Shown piece after piece: positions 44,889 to 56,600 of a stretch of DNA of 64,000 nucleotides. The notes under the pieces are model-generated. The model saw only the letters and a program-made list of their open reading frames with translations. It ran no database searches and was not told the origin of the DNA. The stretch lies in NCBI GenBank assembly GCA_907163375.1, contig CAJQUW010007484.1, forward strand, positions 62,001 to 126,000, given 5' to 3'. Position numbers and translations under genes: made by a program. This DNA comes from Prostheceraeus crozeri (taxonomy: Eukaryota > Platyhelminthes > Polycladida > Euryleptidae). The stretch's first letter is position 1, and every line of letters begins with the position of its first letter.

Positions 44889-46177
44889 TTAGGAGGTATT
44901 CGCCACTCGACATGGTGTGATGCTTTAGTTAGGCTACTTGCTGAATATTGGAGCCCACACTAAGCTGTCTAATGTTTAAATGTGTGAGACAGACATCGTT
45001 CAGGCGACATACTTAGCCTAGGCTCCTGAATTAGTCTCAAGGCCTACAACATAAAATAGCGGAATTGATATTTAGGAGTTCCTGGAATGACAATATCGGT
45101 GCCAGCATGAACCACACTGAAGTGGTACATCTGCATCCCTTTCTATTTCTATAGCCATGAATTCATATTCACATTCTTCACATATTTTCATTGTATACAT
45201 TCTATTGTCATCAGACCGACAACGTCGGTCTGATGACATATTGTGCTGTATTTTGCTCTAAAAATTGTCTTATCATATAATTATAGGCTCTACTTCAGTC
45301 ACTGAACTTCAAAATCATGCAGGAATCATGCAAATCATAAGGTTTGCAAATATTCTTCCTATACTACCAAGCATACATTGACAAAGACGCGTCGGTCTGA
45401 TGACATTTGTGGTGGATTTAATTGATACTTTTGCTTCCCTTTATTCTATGGATTTGTATCACTTAATCTCAGAATCCTAGGATTTTTACTCAATGATCTG
45501 TGACCTTGGGCGATGCTTATGACATATTTAGAACATGAATACATGTTCTTGATGTACGAAAAAAATGCGTCGGTCTGATGACAAAAAACGCGTCGGTCTG
45601 ATGACATCAGAATTTTTGGAAACATCAAAAACATCGGTTTAGTCAATTATATGACTTTCAGGCACAAAAGAACGTCATCAAAATAAAGTTTAGTGTCCTG
45701 ATGATCAAACTCGGGCGCTCGCTTTGTCAAAAATCCGTATTATACTGGACAATTCGTAGCATGATTAAAGGCATATGAGCTGTGGAAAGCTAAAAAATGT
45801 GTTTTTTCCCAATTTTAACCGGTATATTCAATAGAAGATAGCACGAGATGGAGATCTAGATAATTGCCCAGTATTCTACGATATACTATCTCAGTATAGA
45901 ATGCAAAAGTTACAGGAATACGAGTTGAATATTCAGTCTAGAAGACGGTGGAACGAAAATTCTAGAAAATGCACCTTTCTGGCGGATTTCCCCATATACA
46001 GGCACCTTTCTAGCACCTCTTCTCCTGTGTCATTTATACCGGCATAAATGCCTTTTATTTTTTAACGCCTAAAAATAGAACCCGGTATTCAATTTTCAAT
46101 GTAATATCATAATTATTCTTAGGTACATAGCAAAAGCGTAAGCGGTAATTTTCTACATTTTATTTTCTTTATTCAGT
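44889..46177. other. Intergenic, with a dispersed 15-bp repeat
   Basis: GTCGGTCTGATGACA occurs four times on the plus strand and once inverted (see 45206-45606). No gene is seen. It may include the 5' part of the piggyBac element, whose left end I could not fix. Confidence 0.5.
45206..45606. repeat. Dispersed GTCGGTCTGATGACA repeats with one 15-bp stem hairpin
   Basis: TGTCATCAGACCGAC-AAC-GTCGGTCTGATGACA at 45206-45238 forms a perfect hairpin. Further direct copies, all preceded by CG or CGC, lie near 45390, 45567 and 45590. This looks like binding-site repeats of a transposon end. Confidence 0.7.
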
Positions 46178-46222
46178 GTGTTTAATCTCCAGAATTTTAA
46201 TATAATTTATTTTACATTTCAG

Positions 46223-47770
46223 GAAGATGAGTTATCAATTGCGGATGCCTCAAATCAGCCAAAATCACGATTTGCCAAATACCGAAATCGAGACTGCAGC
46301 AGAATTATATCATCTCGATGGAGAAAGGAAGATATTCCGACGAATGTATCTACTCAAAGAAGTTGGACAAACGATATGCCATCACTGATTAATGAATCCG
46401 ATTCCCCTAGCACGATATTTGAAAAATTTTTTGATGACGATGTTATTTCTATGATAATGGAAGAAACTACAAGGTATACTGTTAGTAATGGAAAACATAA
46501 TTTTCAAGTGGCATCAAATGAGATACGCTTAGTTTTGGCAATTCTTATCATTTCTGGATACGTTCCTCTTCCTAGAAGGAAAATGTATTGGGAGTTAAAG
46601 TCTGATGTTCACAACGAAGCTGTATCAAAGGCAATGTCCAGAAATCGTTTTGATGAAATCATTCGATATCTACATTTGGCAGACAATGACCATTTATCTT
46701 CGGACGACCGGTTTTCGAAAGTTCGTCCTCTACTTGACAAAATGAATGAGAGATGCTTGAAATTCCAGCCAAATGAACAAGAATTATCAATTGACGAGTC
46801 GATGACTCCATATTTTGGACGTCATGGCACCAAACAATGTATAAGGAATAAGCCCATTCGATTTGGTTTCAAAACATGGGTGTTGGCTACCAGTGGAGGC
46901 TATGTAATACAATTCGATCCGTATGAAGGCAGTAAATCAACGTATGACAAAAATCTTGGATTAGGTTATAGCGTGGTCACCAATCTTCTTGATTCGCTTC
47001 CAAGCCACCTCCCCTTTTGTGTGACATTCGACAATTTTTTTACGTCATTACGTCTTGTTTCTGATTTAGCCGAAGAAGGATTCGGAGCAACAGGGACAAT
47101 CAGAGGTAATCGGCTTCAAAAATGTTCGATTTCCTCTTCCAAAGAATTAAGTAAACAACCGAGAGGAGCATTTGATTACCGCTACGATCGACAAAATGAA
47201 ATCATAACTGTAAGTTGGAATGATAACAGCGTTGTTACACTGGTATCCAACATACACGGTGTCTTCCCTTTGAATAGCGCCAAAAGGTGGTCAATGAAAG
47301 AAAAGAAATTCATGCAGGTTGAGCAACCACGCATCGTACAAGCGTATAACAAAGCTATGGGAGGGGTCGATCGTATGGATCAAAGTGTCTCTTGCTATCG
47401 AATAAACATCAGGACAAAGAAATGGTGGTGGCCTTTCTTTGCGCATTGCTTAGATATGGCATTGCAAAATGCCTGGCTATTACATAGAAAAAACAGTTCA
47501 GAAAAACAGTTCACTGTCTTTCAGACGAGAGATTGTTGATGTCTACTTGCGACGGTATTCAGCTTCAAATGAAAATTCACCAGTAGCACGAAAGATTGCA
47601 CGCTTGGATAATAAAGTCCCAGGTGAGATTAGACGTGATGGAAAGGGCATTTCATCATCTCAGAAAGTACACAAAGAAGATGCGCCTATTGTGGGAAGAA
47701 AACTTACAGACGTTGCATGAAGTGCCAAGTGCCTCTCCATCTTGAATGTTTGCAAACCTTCCATCAATGA
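46223..47770 (+). pseudogene. piggyBac transposase with C-terminal zinc finger, broken
   Basis: DDE-type piggyBac/PGBD transposase. The exon seems to start after TTTACATTTCAG (46222). The core shows RYLHLADND, SIDESMTPYFGRHG (first Asp), FCVTFDNFFTS (second), and MGGVDRMDQ (third), then WWWPFFAHCLDMALQNAWLL. After residue ~450 the frame shifts near 47515; FRREIVDVYLRRYS continues in the next frame. A further change near 47650 leads to the cysteine-rich finger RCAYCGKKTYRRCMKCQVPL with HLEC, ending at a TGA (47768-47770). So the catalytic triad is intact but two frameshifts break the protein. TTAA-flanked ends were not located; a CCCTATAAAGGG block at 47933 may be near the right end. Confidence 0.85.
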
Positions 47771-48086
47771 CTTTTGATTTAAATGTTGTAAAAGTGAACA
47801 ATCGATCACTGCATCAATCCTTGACTTGATGAAAAAATGTAAATTTAATAAAAACGAAAAGAAAAAATCATATGTTATATATGTCTTATGCGGAATACCA
47901 GTACCCATTCGTACCCAGTGTCCCTATAAAGGGACGTTTACTAAATCGTGTATAATTACTTATAACCTTGATTATTTTCATAAATAATGTCGAATTGGTG
48001 ATTAATCAAAGTAGAAAAATGCAATTTTCAGAAAAAAATAAAAAAATCAATTTTGGGTTAATATGGGTTAATATCTTAATATACTT
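47771..48086. other. Gap between piggyBac and Gypsy element
   Basis: Holds a GTACCCATTCGTACCC / CCCTATAAAGGGACG block near 47905-47945 that could be piggyBac end sequence, and TTAA sites near 48058-48075. No gene. Confidence 0.45.
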
Positions 48087-48288
48087 TGTGGTGTTGCCCT
48101 CTACGAGTTCTATATTACAAGTATGCATTTACGTGATTTGTGTTTTCCGCGTTGACTTCACGTCTACCGCAATACATTTTGTTTAATCGATTGTGTAATG
48201 TGAACACATTTGAATTGACGAATATACACTTCTGCTTAACGTCACGCACGAGTCGTTTTTACTTATCGCTCTAGTGTCATACGCAACA
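48087..48288 (+). repeat. 5' LTR of the Gypsy element
   Basis: Starts TGTGGTGTTGCCCTCTACGA and ends ACGCAACA, about 202 bp. The boundary is supported by the same start and end words at 62752-62865. Confidence 0.75.
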
Positions 48289-48292
48289 TTAA

Positions 48293-48306
48293 TGGTGGCA
48301 GCGATG
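48293..48306 (+). promoter_or_regulatory. Primer-binding region of the Gypsy element
   Basis: TGGTGGCAGCGATG lies four bases after the LTR end, the usual place and wording (TGG...) for a tRNA primer site in Ty3/Gypsy elements. Which tRNA is not determined. Confidence 0.5.
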
Positions 48307-48408
48307 AACTAACGGACTTCTACGCCTCTACAACTTCTCCACTACTGCTTTCGTCTCTACAGACACTGTGATTCATCCTACGGCGTTCTTACTTCGCGCC
48401 TTGACGAT

Positions 48409-48963
48409 ATGGCTGGTATACGACAGCCACAGTTTCCTGCAAATCCTAAAGGTGATGACTGGCGCTTCTTCCTACGCCAGTTTAACAACTACTGCACCGT
48501 CAGCGGTATCGCCGAAGCTGACAAGTCCCCGGTTCTGGAAATGTGTCTTGGGCGAGATGGATGTGATATCCTTGACGGGCTGCCGGAGCCGAAGAAGAAA
48601 TTCGCGGAGATCGTGAAACGCATGGACGAATACTTCAAAGTCAATTCATCAATCTTAATTCGTCGTCGCGAGTTTCTGCGTGCTTCGCAAAACCCTGGTG
48701 AGACTGTTGTTGAGTATGCTTGTAGATTACGTAGGCTAGTAAATTCCTGTGACCTCACAAGTGATAAGGCTAGTTTGCTACGAGATGTATTTGTCATAGG
48801 ACTGTCCGATCCCAGGTTAGGGGAGGGACTTTTGGCTGAAGACCCTACTTCTCTTGATTTTGAAGCGGCGTTACGCAAAGCTGAGGCATGGGAGAATGCT
48901 AGGACGGATAGGTCTAGGCTGAGCACGTCCGAGGCTAGTACTGTAAGCCACGTCGCTACATGA
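48409..48963 (+). CDS. Gypsy gag capsid part (fossil)
   Basis: 184 residues: MAGIRQPQFPANPKGDDWRF, a capsid-like helical region with RRREFLRASQNPGETVVEYA and a charged end. It precedes the CCHC knuckles, which lie at the start of the next reading frame. Confidence 0.7.
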   Translation: MAGIRQPQFPANPKGDDWRFFLRQFNNYCTVSGIAEADKSPVLEMCLGRDGCDILDGLPEPKKKFAEIVKRMDEYFKVNSSILIRRREFLRASQNPGETVVEYACRLRRLVNSCDLTSDKASLLRDVFVIGLSDPRLGEGLLAEDPTSLDFEAALRKAEAWENARTDRSRLSTSEASTVSHVAT

Positions 48964-48972
48964 CAGCGACCT

Positions 48973-51900
48973 ATGCCTGGTCGTTCAAGCCGTACAAACA
49001 AACCGCCTTGCTCCAGTGGTAGTGCGCATGGAGGTCAGAGAGATTCTGCCAGCAAAGACAGGAAGTCATGCTATCGCTGTGGCTCAGATAAGCATTTGGC
49101 TAATTCTAGCGAGTGCCCAGCAGTGAATCGCAAATGTAACGCGTGTGGTAAAATTGGACACTTCGCTGCGTTCTGTCGGTCAAAGGCCAAACCTACTGAG
49201 AAAATTTCATGCGTTGATACTGACCGTGTACAGGTGAATCGGACTGTTGATAGGCCAACTACAGACTGTGTGGACGACAGAGCTATGGAGGATCAAATCT
49301 ACTGCGTACAAGTAGGCCAGGTTGAACCATGTGAATGTGACAAATTGAAACACGTCTTTAGTGTTGAGCCTGACAAGTCCAAACTTCGTCGTGGCATCAA
49401 GCTGAATGGCGCTTCGACAACCGGATTGGTTGACACAGGTGCCTTCGCTAACTTGATAGGTTCAGAGACGCTCCAAAAATTGAATCTCGAGCTGGAGACC
49501 AGCACAGCTAATCTCAGCACATGGGGTCAAAAGTCACTACAGTGTATTGGCAAAACTACTTTGCTAGTTCAATATGGGGACAAGCAGATACATGCAAACT
49601 TCCACGTTTGTTCTGAAAATGGCCCAGTCCTAGTGAGCTACGATTTATGCGTTCGTCTGGGAATCGTGCGGGAGGAGGGTGATGAAATCATCATGACTGC
49701 TTCAATATCTACGGGACCAAGCTCTGTATCGAAGGAGAAGGCATGTCGTATTTACCTGAAGGAAGATGCGGTTCCAAAGTCCTTTCCCTCCCGTAGGCTC
49801 CCCGTCGCCCTACATGACAAGGTGAAGTCGAAACTGGACACCATGGTACGGGATGGGGTGATCGAACCCGTTACTGAGCCCTCCGAGTGGTGCAGTCCTA
49901 TCGTGGTCGCGTACAAGAAGTCAAGCGACATAAGATTATGTGTTGACTTCAGGTACATGAATCAATCGATCCAACGACCCGAAATTCAGATGCCCACCAT
50001 AGAGGAGATGTCGTCCAGGAAAGGACCGGCCAAGTTCTTCTGTAAGCTGGATTGTGCCAACGGTTTCTGGCAGATACCGGTCCATGACGATTCGAAGAGA
50101 CTCCTGACCTTTGCAACTCCATTTGGTCGATATCAGTTCAACCAATTGCCGTTCGGACTGTCAGCTAGCCCTGACATATTCCAGAAGTTTATGCAGGATC
50201 TCATCGCCGATGTACCTAATTGCGTCTGCTTCATGGATGATGTTCTCACGTTTGCGAATACGTACGAGGAATCACAGCAGATATTGGCGGAGGTATTACG
50301 TCGTTGTCAGGAAAATGGAGTCCGACTGAACAAAGAAAGTGCGAATTTCACAGACGAGAAGTTGAATTTCTGGGGTACTCCTGGTCCGAAGACGGTCTGC
50401 GTATTTCCAATAAGTACACGGATGACATCATAAGGATTGAACCACCCTCGGAGGAGTCGTCTTTGCGATCCTTTTTAGGTCTTGCAACCTATGTGTGTTC
50501 TACAAACGTGCCTCACTGCAGCACTTTACTGCAACCGTTATGGGATCTGTTGAAACTGCCTAAATTCGCATGGACAGAAGAAGCGCAGCAAGCCTTCAAC
50601 AGCCTAAAGGAAGCTATGCGAACAGTCAAATCCAGACCCTTCTTTCAACCGAGCAAGCCGGTGACTATACAGACAGATGCTTCTGGTAAAGGTCTTGGGG
50701 CAGTTCTCATTCAAGACGAAAAAGCTATCATGTTTGCCTCACGCAAACTCACTGAAGTAGAACAACGCTATTCTCAAGTGGAAAGAGAGTTGTTAGCAGT
50801 CGTGTTTGCGGTACACCGTTTCAAGAATTTTGTACTGGCGCTCAACTTCACTGTTCAAACAGATCACAAACCGCTACTGCAAATTCGGCACAAACCGATT
50901 GATTCGTTGTCAATGCGAATTAGAAGATGGGTGTTGAGTCTACAAAATTACTCGTTCAAGTTTGATTTCATTTCAGGAAAGGACAACATCCTTGCAGATG
51001 CGCTGTCCAGGAACTCAGTCCCACATGAAAGGTCTGAAAGTGAGCATTGCGAAGCCTCAATCTGCTTTATCTTGCGATCTATGCCCACGGATCTTAAATC
51101 CCTTGCTGAAGGATCAGCTGCCGACGCCGATTTACAGAAGATCAAATCTGCCATCGAAAATGGCTGGACACCAACTGATCGAAAGAGATACAAAGTGTTC
51201 TACAGTTTCCGAGAAGAATTATCGGTCAAACCGCAAGATGACTCGTTCCTCATATGCAAAGGTGATACCATCGTCATTCCCTCATGCAAAAGACTGCAAC
51301 TCTTGCATGACGCGCACCAAGGTCATTTAGGGATGACAAAGATGAAGACGCTGGCGAGATCAATGTGGTATTGGCCAGGAATGTCTGCTGACATACAGAC
51401 ATTCATTTCGAGATGCGATGCCTGCAACCAGTTGGGAAGGTCCGACACTGCACCCCTGACGCCGGTAGCGGACAAGGAAACCGCACCATGGAAAACCTTA
51501 CAGGTCGATTTAACCGGTCCAAGCGAATCAACGGATGGCCATAAGTACTCCTTACTGTGATCGATCTCTACTCAAGATACCCCTTCGCGATCCCTATTCC
51601 TGATGCTTCGTCCCGAAACATCATTCAACAGCTACGTCAAGTATTCTCATCTTTCGGTATGCCTGTTCGTCTGATATCGGACAACGGCCGGGCATTTAGA
51701 TCGGCGGAACTTGAAGCTTTCCTAGCTAGGTGTAACATACAGCACACTACGCCGCGGTTTATTACCCCCAATCAAACGGCACAGTTGAGAGGTTCCATGC
51801 ATCGTTGAAAGGGAGGATGTCGAGAATGAAGTTGAGTCACCCATCGTCATCATTCAACGAACGGCTACAACGCGCTCTTTACGACATCAGATCTACTACG

Positions 51901-52215
51901 AATGAAAGTACAGGCGAAACCCCTTTCTACCGCCTCTTCGACCGAAGAATGAACACGTCACTACCTGCACTCAATTCATCTCCATCGCCTACGAGTTCAC
52001 TTCGTCCATTACAAGATAGATACGAGAAGCAAAGGGGAGTAACGAAGCCATTCAAAATCAATGATCAAGTTTGGACGAGATGCAATACAAAAGGAATGTT
52101 CGACAAGGATGGAAAGGTTACGGAAGTCAAAGGCCCTCACACATATGAAGTCGAGTTCTCGAATGGACATCGATCGGTGGTTAATCAACGAAATATGAAG
52201 AAAAGGACAAATAAA
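48973..52215 (+). pseudogene. Gypsy nucleocapsid-protease-RT-RNase H-integrase region (fossil)
   Basis: In order: two zinc knuckles (CYRCGSDKHLANSSEC, CNACGKIGHFAAFC), retropepsin LVDTGAFANLIG, reverse transcriptase with LDCANGFWQIPVHD and CFMDDVL, RNase H (TDASGKGLGAVL), HHCC zinc region (HQGHLGMTKMK...CDACN) and integrase core (LISDNGRAFRS). An SH3/chromo-like end with QVWTRCNTKG and VEFSNGHRSVVNQRN follows. The order protease-RT-RNase H-integrase places it in Ty3/Gypsy. Broken, with about four interruptions. It ends at the insertion of the CCCTGTG element. Confidence 0.85.
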
Positions 52216-53607
52216 CCCTGTGAAAAAAACGTTGCCGGGCCAGCAGCGTCGCGTCGACATTGGGTCGACACAGTTATGGTTCCTGATTCGTCGATGTCGG
52301 GCCAATGACGTTGCATCGACATAGCGCCATCAAACTGTCGCCCTAAATGCCATTCATATACCAACGACAAATCCTACATGAAAACCTGCCCCTGCAGCAT
52401 TGAGACAACTCAATAATATCCATGTTATAATAATTGTATTTTATTATATATAATAGTTAATAAATACATAATATATAAATAGTAACATCAGGTATAATAA
52501 TTATTACGGATGCATTCAAGTATCGTTCTTTTAAATTCCACCAGAGGACGAGAGAGTGATAGTCTCGAACTTTCAATGCACTCAGACGAGCACTAATTTT
52601 CATGATGCTTTACAACAGGGTTTCGGAGTCCTAAAATTTTGATAGGACTCCGACTCCGACTCCGACTCCGGGTTTTCAAAGTTTAAGGACTCCGACTAAA
52701 TCTTAAGGACTCCGACTCCGACTCCGGGCACCGAAGATTCTCCAGTCTTCTCAACTCACAATTTTGGCTCTAAGTTATGCAACTATAAACTTCATTTATG
52801 TAAATGACATTTTTACATGTCTGCGTCACGAGCCACTTGAATGGCCTCCACATCTTCCATAGTATCATTGTAATCTACTCTTAATCAGCCCCAGAGGAAT
52901 AGTCCCACCAACCATGCAAAATGAACAATTGACAGACATTCTCATATTAAATGACCAATACTGCGCGTGCGCCATAGGCTTAATAAGAAATAACTTTGAG
53001 CATCAAATTTTCACTTCAATTCATAACATGCTTTTAAGTTTAACCCAAACTTCTGCTTCAGTAGAGTGATGATGTAGAAAACAGATCGTCTTTGACCTAA
53101 CTAAGTCAATGTAGAGTAGACTAACAAATAATTAACAACCCTGTACATGTTTTTGCCCTTTATTACATCAGCAGAAATTATGCCAATATGTGTTGTTTAC
53201 TAAATGATATCAATCAAGTAAATAATATATTTCTCTTAATTGTAATATTTCATACTTAACAACTTTTTTAAACTTTCCAAATTTATGTTAATTTTTGGCC
53301 TCACAATTTTTATTATTAAGGCCATTTTCATCAAAAAAAACGTAATCTTACCTTATCTTCACATAAAATCGGTACCGGTAGTGCGTCTACTTAATTTTCA
53401 TGTTTCTAACATTTTCTCCCATTACGACTCTACATGCATATAATTGTAGCTTAGCCCACTATTGCATACATATTAGGTAGTATGAGTGGAAAAAACGGAG
53501 GTGATTGAAACAATAATTAACTCAAATGTACATGTAGCTGTGGAAACATCTACCAGTATTCATGGTGAGTGATGACTACATGTAATTGCTACACACAAAA
53601 AATAGGA

Positions 53608-56600
53608 TCAAAAATGTTGCGTGTTACTCCGAAGGAACAACACACTATCAACAATATCAGGCCTTAGTCTGGATCGAAGGTCACTCAGAAGCAGTTTTAC
53701 ACTAGAGAAAAGCCTCTCCACCGAAACTTGTGTTGTCGGCAATGAAGATAACAATTTGCTCGTGTCAATCAGAGCAGGTGGACAAGTCTTCTCATTGATT
53801 GCTTCAAATACCGGTACATTGCCTTTAACCCGTTCCGAACTGAGCATGGTTGCCATCAGTTTCGTAAATTCTGTTGTTGGGTCTTCTTTTTTCAAATCTG
53901 AAAACGTACAATGGAAAAAAAATCATAAGATGATCTAGCCGTAACCGGTACATGCAACTACATATGAATGATCTTTCGGACATCAGAGACATATAACCAA
54001 TTACAGTATAAATTCAGTAATGCGCACATACGTATGTACGTATCTAATCTCTTTTTGCTTTCTTACCATTCGTTTTAAAAGTTGCTGCAGCGAGTAAATC
54101 CAGCTCATCCTCTAAGTCTTCCGCATCGACAATCCCCACTTCTTCTGTGGTGCTTCTGTTTGGTGATGAATCACATGAGTTCATTTGTTGTTGTTTTCTG
54201 AGATGTAGCGCTACTCTCTCCACTACTTTTGTACCTCTCTCTTGTTGGCAGCAGTTAATAGCAGACGATAACGCGGGTCACAACATGTTGCAGCACATAT
54301 CAAATCGTTCAGGAGAACCTTTAAAGAAAACAATATACATATATTGCAAAATTCAAAATACTTCAATATTCAGAGTAATAAAAGATAGTCTATAATTTAT
54401 TATCTGAAAACATACATATACAAGCAGTCACAAGATAGCAGAAAAGTAAGTTAGCAGTCACAATTTCCCCAAAGAATTTGAAAACGACTACCCAATGAAT
54501 AGAATGAAAATGAAGTAAATTATTCAATGAATTTTTGGTGGCTGGTATATTTCGATCGTTTGATTGATTTAGTTTGAGTAGCCGAGTAAGTCTATTATGC
54601 CTTCGTTGGAACCCGTAAGAACGCCATTGTGTTCTTTGGGTGTAGCATATGTTTTTTTGAACAACATGATAGACAATTATTTTACATCTACATCTTTAAA
54701 TAGTTCACAACAGGTAAAAGAGCTGGCATGATCGTAAATGTTAATCCGAGTTTGTGTATGAGTACAATACATATGTATGCAACAGCTTCGTTTGTATCAT
54801 TTATATATTCAGTATAATTAGTTGAGTCCTTTTCAAAATTCAATCCACTATCTTTTATCTACGTGTAATTCAATTTAAAAGAACAAAGTATATAATTACC
54901 TCCTCCCTTCGCATCATCGAAGCCACCATCTCCTTGGGAATGCTCCCGTCTTGCCTTGCCATGTGTCTTTTCACCTGTATCCATTCTTTCACAAATTCTC
55001 CTGGGCTTAGTTGTTCTGACTGAAAAATTGAGGAATATATTTGAATTATATAGAAATTTATGTCTTGCTCTCCTTGAACGTCATAGGGACATACATCTAA
55101 GTTAATGGTGCAGCTAAATACGAAACTATAATTTACGTATAGCGTATACCAGTATACATACATCGACAGATGCCAGAGCCACATGTACGTAGAAATGCCT
55201 ATGCATGAGACATAGGCACAATAATCTAGAGTTTGTTCTCATGTACATATAGTAGGTCTAGTACTTTTCAATTATTAGGACCCACTAAACTGCATTTCTG
55301 GTTGTCAAATTCAGAGTGGAACATGTAGACTAGAAAAAATCAATCGAAAAGGAGTACTTTTTAGTGTTGTAAAATTTATACGGTTCAGTGTATAGGCCTA
55401 CCAAAGATAATTAATGTTTGATGTGTACTATATAAAACTTACCTGTATGCGAATTGTTGCATCGTATGGAACTTTCAATAGTTCGCTTATTTTCTCCAAT
55501 TGATTCCACTCTTGGTTCGACAGGTACAGTTCGGATGAGGCCGCTGAATAGTCGAGTACAAAAGGTTTCAAATCTAACAATCTCTTTACCATGGAGTAGG
55601 TTGAGCCCCATATGAAATACACATAAGGTACCAGTATATCTAATAGATTCTGTAATGTACTTCATTGGTTTAATTTTAATAATAATCTCACCTCGTTTCG
55701 ACATCAATAATTGCTGAAAGATAGCCTTTGCTGGAAAGAGTTTGATTCAATTGTGGTGTGCGAAGCTTTCGGACAACACTTCTAACTTTGAGCAATAGAT
55801 GTTGAGCGGACTTAGAAAATTTGAGGGAATCCTTCACTGCAAGCTGCAACGTATGAGCTCCACACCGAATATGATATAATACATTAGAGGCACCTTGAAA
55901 AATGTCATTTGGAAGAACATCCTCAATATCAGATTCCTCCTGTTCGTCTTCGATCTGAAATCAATTGATACTTGAGTACAAATTTCACAACTCACAACAT
56001 TCTTAACAAACTACCAATATGCTTTGTTAATTTCATTATGGCATTTTCGTAATTCCTTTAAAGCTGAAGCGGTACTGAGTTTTTCTTGTTCACATGTAGC
56101 CTATGCATATAGTCTATACATAAACGGAACATCAAATATGATCTGATATGCTATGGTCCATAACCTATTCTTACGAAATATATTTGTCCGAAGCCGAACG
56201 TATAATAGTCCCCCAGAGATACCGTTCGTGGCCAAATTATATCTAATTAAGAACTCCAAAGTAAAGTTTCAAGTTTCATGTGATATGTTTGATGTTAGGC
56301 CTATTTACTTGTACTTTACTGACATCAGTAAGCAAGTACATGTTAAGTAGTACCGGTATTTATCATTATTTCCTTAGTACCAAATGTAACTTAAAGTATG
56401 TTTAAGATCCATTAATCCGAAGTTTTATTTTCTCATATAATTTTATTGATGGAACTCAAGAAAACTAAGGAAGTACATGTAGGTGCTAATAAAATTATAA
56501 CATAATTACATCATAAGACAGAAGATAAAGCTTTATCTTGAATTATGCAACAAAACTTTTCATCATATGCATGCACACATTCAAGATTCTACAAGGACTA

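Noticed and set aside
52009-52370. Minus-strand open frames over the Gypsy integrase end
   Set aside because: Shadows of the plus-strand integrase reading and of the CCCTGTG element end.
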